A model generated the notes under the pieces. It made no database searches. It worked only from the letters and a program-made list of their open reading frames with translations, and was not told the DNA's origin. Both the position numbers and the translations under genes were made by a program. DNA of 64,000 nt from Erysipelotrichaceae bacterium (GTDB lineage Bacteria > Bacillota_I > Bacilli_A > Erysipelotrichales > Erysipelotrichaceae): assembly GCA_030694975.1 (NCBI GenBank), contig JAUYTU010000035.1, positions 124,001 to 188,000 on the forward strand. The letters run 5' to 3'. Positions 16,802-26,643 of this stretch are shown piece after piece (the first letter of the stretch is position 1; the number at the start of each line of letters is the position of its first letter).

Positions 16802-19800
16802 GTGAACCTGTTGCAAACATTGCAGTTAAGTAAAGTTATTGAACAAATCGGGTTGACCGTTGAAGAGAAGCAACGGGTCGAAAATGCCGTGATGGAACGT
16901 CCGATGTTCATTGTAAACCGTAAAATTCTGCGGATTATTTTGAAAAACGACCGACCTTTACCTTTTTTGACTTGGAAAAAAATTCAAGACGGCTTAATAA
17001 AACTGACTCACTCCAATGTTGAGTTACAAATCATCAGCGAACCTTCGGATATTGATATCAGGGAAGTTGAGCAATATGTCCGTTATTATTCCGGCTATAT
17101 CCCAAACGGTCGGATCTTAAATGATACGTATTTAAATTTGATGAAAGATGAAATAGAGTGTCTTTGCACACTCACCCATCTTAAGGAAGATATAGACGGT
17201 TTGTTGCCTGATTTAAATATATTTTTAAGTCAATGCGGATTTCTTTTACCGATTCGCAGTAAAATCGTTGAGCGAAACGGTAAGTCAAATGATGTTGAAA
17301 TGCCTCTTAATGTGGAAAAACCTGCAGAAGTTAAAAAAGACTTCAAGGATTACCGACGCAAAAAGCGAACGTACACACTTGTCAAAATTAAAGATGTTGC
17401 AGAAAATATCAATGATATTCAAGTGGAAGGTACGATTTTTCAGATTGAAAACCGCGATATCATGGGCGGTGAACAATTGATGCAGCTTGTATATCTGTCG
17501 GATGATACGGATTCTATTTCGGTAAAACGTTATGCACGCAAACCGGAGGATAAGGAAGAATTTAAAAATTTGGCGATCGGTGACGTCATCGTTGTCAAAG
17601 GACGTTCCTCATACGATCAATATGCAAAAGATGTGGTTTTGCTGTCCGATGAAATCACCAAATCCGTCAAACCGGCACAACGATGTGACGATGCCGTATT
17701 TAAGCGCATTGAATGGCATTCCCATTCCAAAATGTCAGAAATGGATGGTGTTTGTGATATAGAAGAATTGGTTGAAACTGCCTTTGCATTTGGCCATGGG
17801 GGTTTAGCCATCACCGATCATATGGTCGTTCAGTCCTTTCCCAAAGCACAGTATACCGTAAGCAGACTTAAGAAACAGTTTCCGGATCAACCGTTTAAAA
17901 TGATTTATGGTGTCGAAATGAACATGGTCGACCCCATATTAAAGATTATGACTAATCCCAAAGAACAAAATCTTGAAGAAATGACGATTGTTGCCTTTGA
18001 CCTTGAAACAACCGGACTATCTTCGCGTTACGATGAAATCATTGAATTTGGTGCTGTAAAAATACGTTATGGTGAAATTGTTGACCGTTTGCAGTTTTTT
18101 GTCAAACCCATCGGCGAAATTTCACAGTTTATCAGTGAAAAGACCAATATCCGTCAGGAACATGTTGAAAATGCTCTGTCAATTCAGATACTGATGCCAA
18201 GGATCCTTGAGTTTTTCAGCGATCATGTACTTGTTGCACATAATGCTGGCTTTGATGTGCGTTTCATTAATGAAAATCTTAAACGTTTAAATAAACAGCC
18301 GTTGTCAAATACGATTATTGATACCCTCGACTGTGCTCGTGCCCTGATTAAGGATCGCAAGGCTTTTAAACTTGGTAAAGTTGCCAGGTACTATGCGATA
18401 CCTTACGATGAAGAGGTTGCTCACAGAGCCGATTATGATGCTGAAATAGCCGGTATGGTCGTGGTTAATCTGCTAAAGGATGCTCGGGATAAAAATTGTC
18501 AGACGGTTGAAGACTTACAGAATGTTCAGGATTCGGATTCGTTTAAAAGCGTGATGAAGAATCATGTAAATGTGATTGCGAAAAATCAGCTTGGACTGAA
18601 AAGTCTGTTTGAACTGGTGACTTTGTCGCACACCGATTATTTGGCATTTTTTGGTAAAGCCAACAGTAAAAAAGATGAGGATGAGTTTATGGCAGAACCG
18701 CGGATCATCCGAGATGAAATCATCAATCGTCGCAACAATCTGCTGATCGGTTCGAGCTGTTACAACGGTGAGATTTTTGAGATAGCAGCGAATCAAAGTC
18801 ATGATGATTTGGTCCAGGCGATGAAGTTTTACGATTATATTGAAGTTCAGCCGCCAAGAAATTATCAGCCTCTGATTGATCAGCATTCTATCGCTTCTTT
18901 AAAGCGACTGATTACGATACTTACCGATATCATAGAGACTGCGATGAGTCTTAATATTCCGGTGTTGGCAACGGGGGATGTTCACTATGCAAACCCACAG
19001 CAGAAGCAATTTAGAGAAATATATGTTCAGGCACAAGGGATTGGCGGTGTTCGCCATCCGTTATACATTTACAACGCTCAGCGCAGAATGAGTACAACTT
19101 CACCGGATCAGCACTTGCGTACGACCGAGGAAATGCTTGAAGCATTTAGTTTTCTAGACGAAAAGACAGCACATCGCATTGTTGTTGATAATACACAATC
19201 CATGTTAACAAAAGTCGATGAGGTATTTCCGATTCAAAAAGGTTTATATACGCCAACGATAGAAGGTGCTGATGCCAAATTGAGTGAGGTATGCTATAAA
19301 AATGCTTATAAACAATATGGCAAGGTTTTACCCAAACCGGTTGAAGACCGTTTAGCAAAAGAACTGACCGCAATCATTTCCAATGGCTTTGGTGTTATTT
19401 ATTACATTGCTCATTTGCTCGTTAAAAAATCGCTGGAAGATGGGTATTTGGTGGGTTCACGGGGATCGGTCGGATCTTCTCTGGTTGCTACCATGGCACA
19501 AATTACGGAGGTCAATCCGTTGCCTCCACACTACAGTTGTCCAAACTGCAGTTATAGTGAATTCTTTTTTGATGGAAAAGTTAGCAGCGGTTATGATCTT
19601 CCGGATAAGTTCTGTCCTCATTGCTCTACATTGATGCAAGGAGACGGTCAGGACATTCCTTTTGAAACATTCTTGGGCTTTGAAGGGGATAAAGTACCCG
19701 ATATTGATTTAAATTTTTCGGGTGATTATCAGGAAAAAGCACATGCCTATACCAAAGTACTGTTTGGTGAAGACAATGTTTTTCGAGCAGGTACCATTGG

Positions 19801-21148
19801 GACCGTAGCCCAAAAAACAGCCTTTGGATATGTCAGCGGCTATTGTGAGGAGAAGGGCATTGATGCCAATATGCGTCAGGCACAGCGGATTCGCTTGGCC
19901 ACAGGTTGTGAAGGTGTTAAACGAACGACCGGTCAGCATCCAGGCGGAATCATTGTCATTCCGGGTGAAATCGATGTGCATCAGTTTACTCCCGTCCAGT
20001 ATCCGGCCAACAATCCGACCTCGGATTGGAAGACGACCCACTTTGATTACAATGATTTGCATGACAATTTGCTTAAACTCGATATACTCGGGCACGTTGA
20101 TCCTACGGCTATCAAGCTTTTGGAGAGAGTGACAGGTATCGATCCAAAGACGATTCCGATGAATGATGCCAAAGTAATCTCTGTGTTCTCCGATTTATCA
20201 ACGCTTAATATCGATAATCGCAATTACTCAGAATCCAACGGAGCGGTCGGTTTACCGGAATTTGGAACTTCATTTGTCAGAGATATCCTTAAGATTACAA
20301 AGCCTCAGTCATTTTCTGATTTGGTGAGAATTTCCGGATTATCCCACGGAACGGATGTTTGGCTGAATAATGCCAAAGATTTGATACTTAACGGGTATCA
20401 TTTATCCGATGTCATCGGTTGCCGTGATGATATTATGGTTTATTTGATTCATAAAGGTCTCAAGCCCAAGCAGGCTTTTGATATTATGGAGTTTGTGCGT
20501 AAAGGCAAAGGGTTGAAGCCGGAGTGGGAAGAGTTGATGCGTCAGCACCAAATCGATCAGTGGTATATCGATTCTTGCAAGCGGATTAAATACATGTTTC
20601 CAAAGGCTCATGCAGTTGCTTATGTCATCATGGCTGTTCGGGTCGCTTGGTTTAAAGTTTATCATCCGCTGGCCTATTATGTTTCATACTTCACCTTGCG
20701 CTGCAATGCTTATGACATCGATGTAATGCGCAAGGGAAGTCAGTCAATCATCGCTAAAATGACAGAGATTGATAAGCGTTTGCGTGATAACAATACAAAA
20801 TTTCAAGTTACAAACAAAGAACGAGAATTATACAATACTTTAGAAGTTGCTTTAGAAATGACGTTACGTGGTTATCGCTTCGATAACATCGATCTGAGTT
20901 TATCTTTGGCCGATGAATTTATGATACATCCCAAGGACTCACGAATACTGGTTCCTCCGTTTAAAGTATTGGATGGATTAGGTGAAAACGTGGCCCGATC
21001 GATTGTAGAAGCACGTCAGAAATGTTTCTTTCTGTCAAAAGAAGATTTGCAAAGCCGCACTCAAATCAATGGTACCCATGTCCGTAAACTTGAGATCATG
21101 GGTGTATTGGATGACTTACAGGATGAGAATCAGTTATCGTTGTTCTAG
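16802..21148 (+). CDS. polC: DNA polymerase III alpha subunit, PolC type
   Basis: A 1448-residue replicative polymerase of low-GC Gram-positives. An OB domain is followed by a PHP domain (HSH at about 306-308) interrupted by a DnaQ-type proofreading exonuclease (FDLETTG with D400 and E402). The polymerase core follows, with the zinc-knuckle CPNC...CPHC and the catalytic PDIDLNFSGD near residue 967. The start is GTG 16802 or TTG 16811: AAAGGA ends at 16800, one base before GTG but ten before TTG, so TTG may be the true start and the protein three residues shorter. It follows its own promoter and stands alone. Confidence 0.96.
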   Translation: MNLLQTLQLSKVIEQIGLTVEEKQRVENAVMERPMFIVNRKILRIILKNDRPLPFLTWKKIQDGLIKLTHSNVELQIISEPSDIDIREVEQYVRYYSGYIPNGRILNDTYLNLMKDEIECLCTLTHLKEDIDGLLPDLNIFLSQCGFLLPIRSKIVERNGKSNDVEMPLNVEKPAEVKKDFKDYRRKKRTYTLVKIKDVAENINDIQVEGTIFQIENRDIMGGEQLMQLVYLSDDTDSISVKRYARKPEDKEEFKNLAIGDVIVVKGRSSYDQYAKDVVLLSDEITKSVKPAQRCDDAVFKRIEWHSHSKMSEMDGVCDIEELVETAFAFGHGGLAITDHMVVQSFPKAQYTVSRLKKQFPDQPFKMIYGVEMNMVDPILKIMTNPKEQNLEEMTIVAFDLETTGLSSRYDEIIEFGAVKIRYGEIVDRLQFFVKPIGEISQFISEKTNIRQEHVENALSIQILMPRILEFFSDHVLVAHNAGFDVRFINENLKRLNKQPLSNTIIDTLDCARALIKDRKAFKLGKVARYYAIPYDEEVAHRADYDAEIAGMVVVNLLKDARDKNCQTVEDLQNVQDSDSFKSVMKNHVNVIAKNQLGLKSLFELVTLSHTDYLAFFGKANSKKDEDEFMAEPRIIRDEIINRRNNLLIGSSCYNGEIFEIAANQSHDDLVQAMKFYDYIEVQPPRNYQPLIDQHSIASLKRLITILTDIIETAMSLNIPVLATGDVHYANPQQKQFREIYVQAQGIGGVRHPLYIYNAQRRMSTTSPDQHLRTTEEMLEAFSFLDEKTAHRIVVDNTQSMLTKVDEVFPIQKGLYTPTIEGADAKLSEVCYKNAYKQYGKVLPKPVEDRLAKELTAIISNGFGVIYYIAHLLVKKSLEDGYLVGSRGSVGSSLVATMAQITEVNPLPPHYSCPNCSYSEFFFDGKVSSGYDLPDKFCPHCSTLMQGDGQDIPFETFLGFEGDKVPDIDLNFSGDYQEKAHAYTKVLFGEDNVFRAGTIGTVAQKTAFGYVSGYCEEKGIDANMRQAQRIRLATGCEGVKRTTGQHPGGIIVIPGEIDVHQFTPVQYPANNPTSDWKTTHFDYNDLHDNLLKLDILGHVDPTAIKLLERVTGIDPKTIPMNDAKVISVFSDLSTLNIDNRNYSESNGAVGLPEFGTSFVRDILKITKPQSFSDLVRISGLSHGTDVWLNNAKDLILNGYHLSDVIGCRDDIMVYLIHKGLKPKQAFDIMEFVRKGKGLKPEWEELMRQHQIDQWYIDSCKRIKYMFPKAHAVAYVIMAVRVAWFKVYHPLAYYVSYFTLRCNAYDIDVMRKGSQSIIAKMTEIDKRLRDNNTKFQVTNKERELYNTLEVALEMTLRGYRFDNIDLSLSLADEFMIHPKDSRILVPPFKVLDGLGENVARSIVEARQKCFFLSKEDLQSRTQINGTHVRKLEIMGVLDDLQDENQLSLF

Positions 21149-21159
21149 TGTACAAATTC

Positions 21160-21188
21160 TTGCAATTAGCAGCATCTTGTAGTAAAAT
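21160..21188 (+). promoter_or_regulatory. Promoter of the rimP-nusA-infB operon
   Basis: TTGCAA, a 17-base spacer and TAAAAT, 64 bases before rimP. It is positioned so that the following hairpin is in the leader. Confidence 0.75.
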
Positions 21189-21206
21189 ATACATGCGAAG
21201 TAAACT

Positions 21207-21228
21207 AGGAGTGGTAAAAACCACTCCT
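21207..21228 (+). promoter_or_regulatory. Leader hairpin upstream of rimP
   Basis: Perfect 9-bp stem (AGGAGTGGT / ACCACTCCT) with an AAAA loop, then a broken T-rich stretch. It lies between the promoter and the rimP ribosome site (AAGGAGG). It could be a weak attenuator, perhaps sensitive to NusA encoded downstream, or an mRNA-stabilising hairpin. Confidence 0.55.
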
Positions 21229-21251
21229 TCGTGTTTGTTTAAGGAGGTACT

Positions 21252-21719
21252 ATGTCTTCAATATCTGCCATCAAATCCTTGATTGATCCTATACTGACGA
21301 AACATGATGTTTTGTGTTATGAGTGTAAATGGACCAATGAAGGCAAAATGCGTATCCTGCAAGTGGCCATCATGCGAAATGACGGATCAATGGATTTAGA
21401 CACCTGCCAGTTGGTGTCAAATGATGTATCTGAAGTACTGGATGTTAATGATTTAATTTCGTTTGAATACTACTTGGAAGTATGTTCAGCCGGAGCTGAA
21501 CGGGAGTTGCGCAGTGATGCAGAAATCGCTGGCGTTATCGGTGCTAACATTTTTGTGCGGTTTGAAAAGCCGGTTGACAAAAAGCTGGATGTTACCGGAG
21601 AATTGCTGAGTTTTGAGGATGGAGTCTTGGTCGTCGCTTATCGCGATAAACAGAAAAAAGTAAAAATTACAGTTGAAAAGAGCAACATTACGCTTATTCG
21701 CTTAGCGGTTGCTTTGTAA
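21252..21719 (+). CDS. rimP: Ribosome maturation factor RimP
   Basis: A 155-residue factor needed for 30S subunit maturation. It has the RimP N-terminal alpha/beta domain (signature YYLEVCSAGAERELRSD, the equivalent of the family YxLEVSSPG region, with Cys-Ser-Ala in place of Ser-Ser-Pro) and a C-terminal SH3-like domain. It is the first gene of the classic nusA operon and is followed 13 bases later by nusA. Confidence 0.93.
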   Translation: MSSISAIKSLIDPILTKHDVLCYECKWTNEGKMRILQVAIMRNDGSMDLDTCQLVSNDVSEVLDVNDLISFEYYLEVCSAGAERELRSDAEIAGVIGANIFVRFEKPVDKKLDVTGELLSFEDGVLVVAYRDKQKKVKITVEKSNITLIRLAVAL

Positions 21720-21732
21720 TGAAGGAGTACGA

Positions 21733-23427
21733 ATGAACGTAAAAGAGTTATTGATTGCGATTAAGGCAATCGAAAGCGAACGCAACATTTCCAAAGAAAT
21801 CATATTATCAGCACTTCAAGATGCACTTGCTAAAGCCTATCGCAAGCATATTGAAATTCCTGATGCTTTGGTACGTGTTGATATTGATGAAAAAACCGGT
21901 GATGTCAATGTTTACCAACAGTATACTGTGGTTGAGACCGTCGAGGACGATGAGTTAGAAATCTCATTGGAAATGGCGAAACGCCGCAATGCCGATTTGA
22001 ACATCGAGGATTTGTATGAGGAAAAAGTCAGTATCGACGATTTAGGCCGGGCTGCGGCTTTATTGGCTAAAAATGTCATGAAACAGAAAATTCGTGAAGC
22101 TGAGAAATTTTCGATCTATCAAGAGTATATTGATAAGCTGGATGAAATGGTTATTGGCCAAATCGAATCCGTCGAAGAAAAATTTATCGTTGTCAACTTA
22201 GGTAAAACGTTGGCAATGATGCCTAAAGCAGCGCAAATGCCCAATGAACGTTATGTTGAAGGGCAAAAAATGCGCGTTGTAATTACAGAAGTCAATCGTG
22301 AAACCAAAGGGGCACAAGTATTGGTGTCCCGAGCAGATGCCAAACTGGTAAAGCGCCTGTTTGAACGAGAAGTCCCGGAAATATATCAGGGTATCGTTGA
22401 GATCAAAGCGATCGCCCGTGAACCGGGTGAGCGTACCAAAATTGCTGTTTCTTCAAAGCGCAGCGATGTCGATCCCATCGGTGCATGCATCGGACCGCGC
22501 GGACAACGGGTTCAAGTGGTCATTGAAGAACTCAAAGGTGAAAAAATCGATATTTTTGAGTGGAGTGAAAACATTCCGGAACTGATCAAAAATGCTTTAT
22601 CCCCGGCACAGATCCTTGCAGTTTTTCCAACAGAGGAAAAACGTGGATTAATGGTCGTTGTCGAAGACAATCAACTGTCGCTTGCCATTGGTAAAAAGGG
22701 TAAAAATGCCCGTTTAGCCGTTCGTCTGACCGGTTTGAAGATTGACATTAAATCTCGTACGGATGTCGAAGAGAAAAATCTTGATTGGCAAGGTCGTTTC
22801 AATGACTATTTGGAAGAGTTGAAGGTTAAAGAAGCTGAAAAACGTCAAAAGGCTTTGGATGAGGCTTCGGCTGAAGAGAATGCCCGCTTGGCTGATATCG
22901 CACAGAAACAAGCTGAGCAAGAAGCCATTCGCTTTGCTCAAAACGAGGCTGCCCGATTTGCGCGTGAAGCACAGGAATATGCAGCAAAAGAAGCAGCTGC
23001 GAAGGTTGTTGAAATCGTAGAGAAAGAGCCTGAACCTGTAAAACCGGTGGTCGAAGAAGTGAAACCGGTTGAAAAGCCCGTGGTTGTACCGGTTGAAACA
23101 CCGATTGAGAAAAAAGAATCGGAAAAACGCGTGAAGCGCGAAATCAAAGAACGCAAAGATTATGTATCGCGATTTGAAAAATTAGCTTCAGCACCAAAGC
23201 CGGTGGAAAAGAAAAAAGATGACTATCGTAAGAAGAAGAAAGAGGAAACAGAAGCACGCATTAATGTGGCTGAGTTACTGAAAACTAAAGATTATGACAT
23301 CAAACCGACGTATTCAGAGGAAGAGTTGGATGAAATCCGTCGCTTGGAAGAAGAAGAAGCCAAGAAGACTTGGATTGAAGATGAAATTGATTTTGATGAG
23401 TTTGATGATTATTACGATACAGAATAA
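21733..23427 (+). CDS. nusA: Transcription termination/antitermination factor NusA
   Basis: 564 residues. An RNA-polymerase-binding N-terminal domain is followed by S1 (region around DEMVIGQIESVEEKFIVV) and two KH domains (GACIGPRGQRVQVV and LAIGKKGKNARLAVRL). From about residue 360 the protein continues as a 200-residue highly charged tail rich in Glu, Lys, Ala and Pro-Val repeats that is not part of the core fold and replaces the acidic repeats of proteobacterial NusA. I chose ATG 21733 (GAAGGAG upstream). Confidence 0.95.
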   Translation: MNVKELLIAIKAIESERNISKEIILSALQDALAKAYRKHIEIPDALVRVDIDEKTGDVNVYQQYTVVETVEDDELEISLEMAKRRNADLNIEDLYEEKVSIDDLGRAAALLAKNVMKQKIREAEKFSIYQEYIDKLDEMVIGQIESVEEKFIVVNLGKTLAMMPKAAQMPNERYVEGQKMRVVITEVNRETKGAQVLVSRADAKLVKRLFEREVPEIYQGIVEIKAIAREPGERTKIAVSSKRSDVDPIGACIGPRGQRVQVVIEELKGEKIDIFEWSENIPELIKNALSPAQILAVFPTEEKRGLMVVVEDNQLSLAIGKKGKNARLAVRLTGLKIDIKSRTDVEEKNLDWQGRFNDYLEELKVKEAEKRQKALDEASAEENARLADIAQKQAEQEAIRFAQNEAARFAREAQEYAAKEAAAKVVEIVEKEPEPVKPVVEEVKPVEKPVVVPVETPIEKKESEKRVKREIKERKDYVSRFEKLASAPKPVEKKKDDYRKKKKEETEARINVAELLKTKDYDIKPTYSEEELDEIRRLEEEEAKKTWIEDEIDFDEFDDYYDTE

Positions 23428-23445
23428 CGATTGGAGGTTGGTCAT

Positions 23446-23703
23446 ATGAAGAAAATTCCGATGCGCAAATGTGTTGCGACTTTCGAACAACTACCCAAAA
23501 AAGAGCTATTGCGCATTGTAAAAACGCCAGATGGCAATGTCGTCATTGATCTGACTGGCAGAGCCAATGGTCGTGGAGCTTATTTGAAGAAAAGCCGTGA
23601 AGCAGTTGAAGTTGCTGCTAAAAAAGGAGCTTTGCAGCGTGCCTTGGAATGTCCGATCCCGCCTGAAATTTTTGAACAACTGCGGGAAATGTTCCCACAG
23701 TGA
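23446..23703 (+). CDS. ylxR: YlxR family RNA-binding protein (DUF448)
   Basis: An 85-residue basic protein. It has the family signature PMRKCVATFEQLPKKELLRIV and the RANGRGAYLKK segment. ATG 23446 has GGAGG upstream; the TTG at 23431 is less likely. YlxR proteins sit between nusA and infB in most Bacillota and bind nucleic acid or RNase P; the exact role is not settled. It overlaps the next gene by GTGA. Confidence 0.93.
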   Translation: MKKIPMRKCVATFEQLPKKELLRIVKTPDGNVVIDLTGRANGRGAYLKKSREAVEVAAKKGALQRALECPIPPEIFEQLREMFPQ

Positions 23704-23993
23704 GTACTGTTGCCGGTTATTTGGGAATTGCGGCTCGGGCGAGAAAAACTGTTTCCGGAGCTATGCTGATGGAAGCTGTAAGAAAAAAACGTGTATCATT
23801 GGTTTTGGTTGCATCCGATGCGTCGGATCGTACTAAAAAACAGTTTCAGGACAAGTGCACGTCGTATCAGATTCCTTGTCTGATATGGGGGTCTATCGAA
23901 GAGATATCAACGGCTACAGGCATGCATATGCGTGTTGCTATTGGAGTCGATGATCGAGGACTAGCCAGAAACATCCTGGAATGCTTGAAATGA
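23700..23993 (+). CDS. ylxQ: L7Ae-family ribosomal protein-like YlxQ
   Basis: A 97-residue L7Ae/L30e-fold protein that binds kink-turn RNA in relatives. Landmarks are GYLGIAARARKTVSGA and LVLVASDASDRTKK. GTG start at 23700 overlapping the ylxR stop. Position in the nusA-ylxR-ylxQ-infB block is conserved. Confidence 0.9.
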   Translation: MSTVAGYLGIAARARKTVSGAMLMEAVRKKRVSLVLVASDASDRTKKQFQDKCTSYQIPCLIWGSIEEISTATGMHMRVAIGVDDRGLARNILECLK

Positions 23994-24002
23994 GGTGAAA
24001 GT

Positions 24003-25850
24003 ATGGGAAGAAAACCCACACAAAGAAGAAAACCGCAAGTTCAACAACAACGCGGAAGGACGGCTTATCCACAACCGACAGTCCGTGCTAAAGGTGAACA
24101 AGTTAGTAAGATTACCTATACGGAAGGTCTTACGGTAGGAGAGTTGGCTGAATTACTTAAGAAAAATGCCAGCGAAATCATTAAATTATTATTTATGTTA
24201 GGAAAATTGGTCACCATCAATACTTCAATGGATGAAGAACTTATCCAGTTGGTATGTATGGAGTATAATGTAGAGACGAAAAAAGAAGAAATTCTTGATG
24301 AAACCAGTCTTGAAGACACGACGGTTGATAATCCGGAAGATTTAGAAGCACGTCCGCCGATCGTTACCATCATGGGGCATGTTGACCATGGTAAAACCAC
24401 ACTTTTGGATACGATTCGTAAAACGAAGGTCGTAGCCGGTGAATTTGGCGGTATTACTCAGCACATCGGTGCTTATCAGGTAACGGTAAACGGGAAGAAA
24501 GTATCTTTCCTTGACACTCCCGGACATGAAGCCTTTACGGCGATGCGTGCCCGCGGTGCCAAAGTAACCGACGTCGCAATCATCGTCGTCGCTGCGGATG
24601 ATGGTGTGATGCCTCAAACGCGTGAAGCCGTCGACCATGCAAAAGCAGCCAATGTACCGATTATCATCGCTGTCAATAAAATGGATAAGCCTTACATTAA
24701 TCCGGACAAAATTATGAGTTCTATGGCTGATTTAGGTCTTATGCCGGAAGAATGGGGCGGAGATACGATTTTTTGTAAAATATCGGCTCTGACCGGATTG
24801 GGAGTACAAGAGCTGCTCGAGACGATTTTGATTGTTTCCGAAGTGTCTGAACTGAATGCAAATCCGAAACGTCTTGCCTCCGGTACGGTCGTTGAAGCAC
24901 GTCTTGATAAAGGACGCGGTCCGGTAACGACGTTACTGGTGCAAAACGGTACCTTAAAAACAGGAGATGCCGTGGTTGTTGGTGCTTGTTTCGGTCGGGT
25001 TCGTCGTATGACGGATGATCGCGGCAAAGAAATCAAGGAAGCCAAGCCATCAACACCGGTTGAAATCATTGGTTTAAATGATGTTCCGGTGGCTGGGGAT
25101 ATATTTAAAGTATTTGCCAATGAGCGTCATGCACGTATGATTGCTGATAAGCGTTCTCAAACGAAAATCGAAGCTGAGCGTAAAGTGAGCAGTGCGTTGA
25201 GTTTGGATGATTTATCCAATCAGATCAAAGCAGGTCATGTACAGGAAATTCCGGTTATTGTTAAGGCTGATGTTCAGGGAAGTGCCGAAGCTGTAAAGAG
25301 CTCTTTGGAGAAAATTGATGTTGAGACGGTTAAAGTCAATGTCATTCGTTCGACAGCCGGAGCGATCAGTGAGTCAGACATCATGCTTGCCAGTGCATCA
25401 AAAGCCATTATCATCGGATTCAATGTCCGTCCGGATGCGAATATTCGTAAAAAAGCTCAAGAAGAAGGAGTAGATATCCGTCTTCATAACATCATTTACA
25501 AAGCGGTCGAACAAATGGAAGCCGCGATGAAGGGTATGTTGGAGCCGGTATTTGAAGAAGTGATTCTTGGTCAGGCCAATGTGCGTGCGATATTCAAAGT
25601 TTCGAAAATCGGAACGATTGCCGGATGTATGGTAACGGATGGTAAGTTGGTTCGTGATTGTGAAGTTCGTTTAATACGTAACGGCATCGTCGCTTATACC
25701 GGTCGTTTAGGATCGCTCAAGCGTTTCCAAAACGATACGAAAGAAGTTTCCGCAGGATTTGAGTGCGGTATTACCATTAAGAATTTTAATGATATTAAAG
25801 AAGGCGATATTATTGAAGCCTTTGGAGAAATTGAAGTCGAAAGAGAATAG
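24003..25850 (+). CDS. infB: Translation initiation factor IF-2
   Basis: A 615-residue GTPase that delivers fMet-tRNA to the 30S subunit. A short basic N-terminus precedes the IF2N domain ([20 protein letters not shown]). The G domain has G1 GHVDHGKT at residues 125-132, G3 DTPGHEAF and G4 NKMD, followed by domains II-IV. The N-terminal region is much shorter than in enterobacterial IF-2 alpha, as is usual in this lineage. Start ATG 24003 follows GAGGTG. Confidence 0.97.
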   Translation: MGRKPTQRRKPQVQQQRGRTAYPQPTVRAKGEQVSKITYTEGLTVGELAELLKKNASEIIKLLFMLGKLVTINTSMDEELIQLVCMEYNVETKKEEILDETSLEDTTVDNPEDLEARPPIVTIMGHVDHGKTTLLDTIRKTKVVAGEFGGITQHIGAYQVTVNGKKVSFLDTPGHEAFTAMRARGAKVTDVAIIVVAADDGVMPQTREAVDHAKAANVPIIIAVNKMDKPYINPDKIMSSMADLGLMPEEWGGDTIFCKISALTGLGVQELLETILIVSEVSELNANPKRLASGTVVEARLDKGRGPVTTLLVQNGTLKTGDAVVVGACFGRVRRMTDDRGKEIKEAKPSTPVEIIGLNDVPVAGDIFKVFANERHARMIADKRSQTKIEAERKVSSALSLDDLSNQIKAGHVQEIPVIVKADVQGSAEAVKSSLEKIDVETVKVNVIRSTAGAISESDIMLASASKAIIIGFNVRPDANIRKKAQEEGVDIRLHNIIYKAVEQMEAAMKGMLEPVFEEVILGQANVRAIFKVSKIGTIAGCMVTDGKLVRDCEVRLIRNGIVAYTGRLGSLKRFQNDTKEVSAGFECGITIKNFNDIKEGDIIEAFGEIEVERE

Positions 25851-25861
25851 GAGGTTGTTTT

Positions 25862-26194
25862 ATGACAATCAAACAAGAGCGTCTGGAACAGATTATTCGC
25901 AAAGAAGTTTCCGAAATCATTCAGTTTAAGGTCAAAGATCCGAATATTTCATTTGTGACAGTGACCGATGTAGAAGTCACCCGTGATTATTCAATTGCGA
26001 CGATTTATGTCACATTTTTCAATCGTGAGAGTGGCGACGATATGCAGTTGCAAGCTTTGAATAGAGCCAAAGGGTATATTCGCAGTGAACTTGGTTCTAC
26101 GCTGACGGTTCGCAAAGTACCGGAACTGTTGTTTAGGGTTGATGATTCTTTAGATAAAGGAAATCGGATCGATCAGTTGCTGAAGAATATTTAA
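25862..26194 (+). CDS. rbfA: Ribosome-binding factor A
   Basis: A 110-residue KH-type factor for 16S rRNA 5'-end maturation. Family landmarks are IRKEVSEIIQFKVKDPNISFVTVTDV (split across two beta/alpha units) and the C-terminal PELLFRVDDSLDKGNRID. It is the last gene of the rimP operon here and ends in a terminator; truB, its usual follower, lies 8.9 kb away. Confidence 0.95.
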   Translation: MTIKQERLEQIIRKEVSEIIQFKVKDPNISFVTVTDVEVTRDYSIATIYVTFFNRESGDDMQLQALNRAKGYIRSELGSTLTVRKVPELLFRVDDSLDKGNRIDQLLKNI

Positions 26195-26213
26195 GAGGAG
26201 AAATCCTCTTTTT
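26193..26213 (+). terminator. Terminator of the rimP-rbfA operon
   Basis: AAGAGGA / TCCTCTT stem closed by a GAAA tetraloop and followed by a T run, beginning on the rbfA stop codon. Confidence 0.88.
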
Positions 26214-26231
26214 AATTTCACGACTTAGAAT

Positions 26232-26251
26232 ATTATAATAATTATTATAAT
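26232..26251. promoter_or_regulatory. 20-bp perfect AT palindrome upstream of cassette copy 1
   Basis: ATTATAATAATTATTATAAT equals its own reverse complement. It lies 29 bases before the -35 box of the copy-1 promoter. It resembles PerR/Fur-type or antitoxin operators in spacing, but composition alone makes chance palindromes likely in such AT-rich DNA. Confidence 0.4.
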
Positions 26252-26280
26252 TATATGTATAATAATAATATGAATAAAAC

Positions 26281-26309
26281 TTGACATATTTGCCTCTAGC
26301 ACTTATAAT
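26281..26309 (+). promoter_or_regulatory. Consensus promoter of cassette copy 1
   Basis: TTGACA, exactly 17 bases, TATAAT: a perfect sigma-A promoter, 18 bases before the first gene, which has AGGAGG. Confidence 0.9.
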
Positions 26310-26327
26310 GGTAATAGGAGGTATTAT

Positions 26328-26600
26328 ATGAAAATACTCAAAGAGGGTATTGTCTCAAACTCTATCATGATCAGAAGTTACAAATCATGCAGAGAAAGAG
26401 CAGAAATTACAGGCAGACTGTTTATCTTCAAAAATAACAAGTTGGATGCTGTGTTATTCTCACAAAGTGAATTTGAAAGGCTTACACCCATATTGGAATA
26501 TTTTGAAAGTTTAAGTTATGAAGACAACATAACAGCTTTAAATCTATTACAAAGTATGACTCGTCCCACTAAAATCAAAACCCTTGTTTTTAGTGAATGA
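26328..26600 (+). CDS. Small Phd/YefM antitoxin-like protein, copy 1
   Basis: A 90-residue cytoplasmic protein. Its N-terminal two thirds resemble the Phd/YefM fold: a short strand and helix (IVSNSIMIRSYKSCRERAE) followed by the strand-turn pattern LFIFKNNKLDAVLFSQSEFERL, which mirrors the family pattern of a strand, a polar turn, a strand, then an acidic helix. The C-terminal part lacks a recognisable toxin-binding tail, and no toxin gene is adjacent. Two close copies lie at 28413 and 30424. It may be an autoregulatory DNA-binding protein controlling the cassette; this is inferred from fold resemblance and a consensus promoter. The family call is moderate. Confidence 0.65.
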   Translation: MKILKEGIVSNSIMIRSYKSCRERAEITGRLFIFKNNKLDAVLFSQSEFERLTPILEYFESLSYEDNITALNLLQSMTRPTKIKTLVFSE

Positions 26601-26643
26601 AGAGTTCGTAACGTATTGTAGTAGAGTCAATGATTTACTGTAT

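Noticed and set aside
26232-26251. Calling the AT palindrome a PerR or Fur box
   Set aside because: It is only a partial match to the 7-1-7 PerR pattern, and such AT-rich DNA gives palindromes easily; kept as an unassigned operator candidate.
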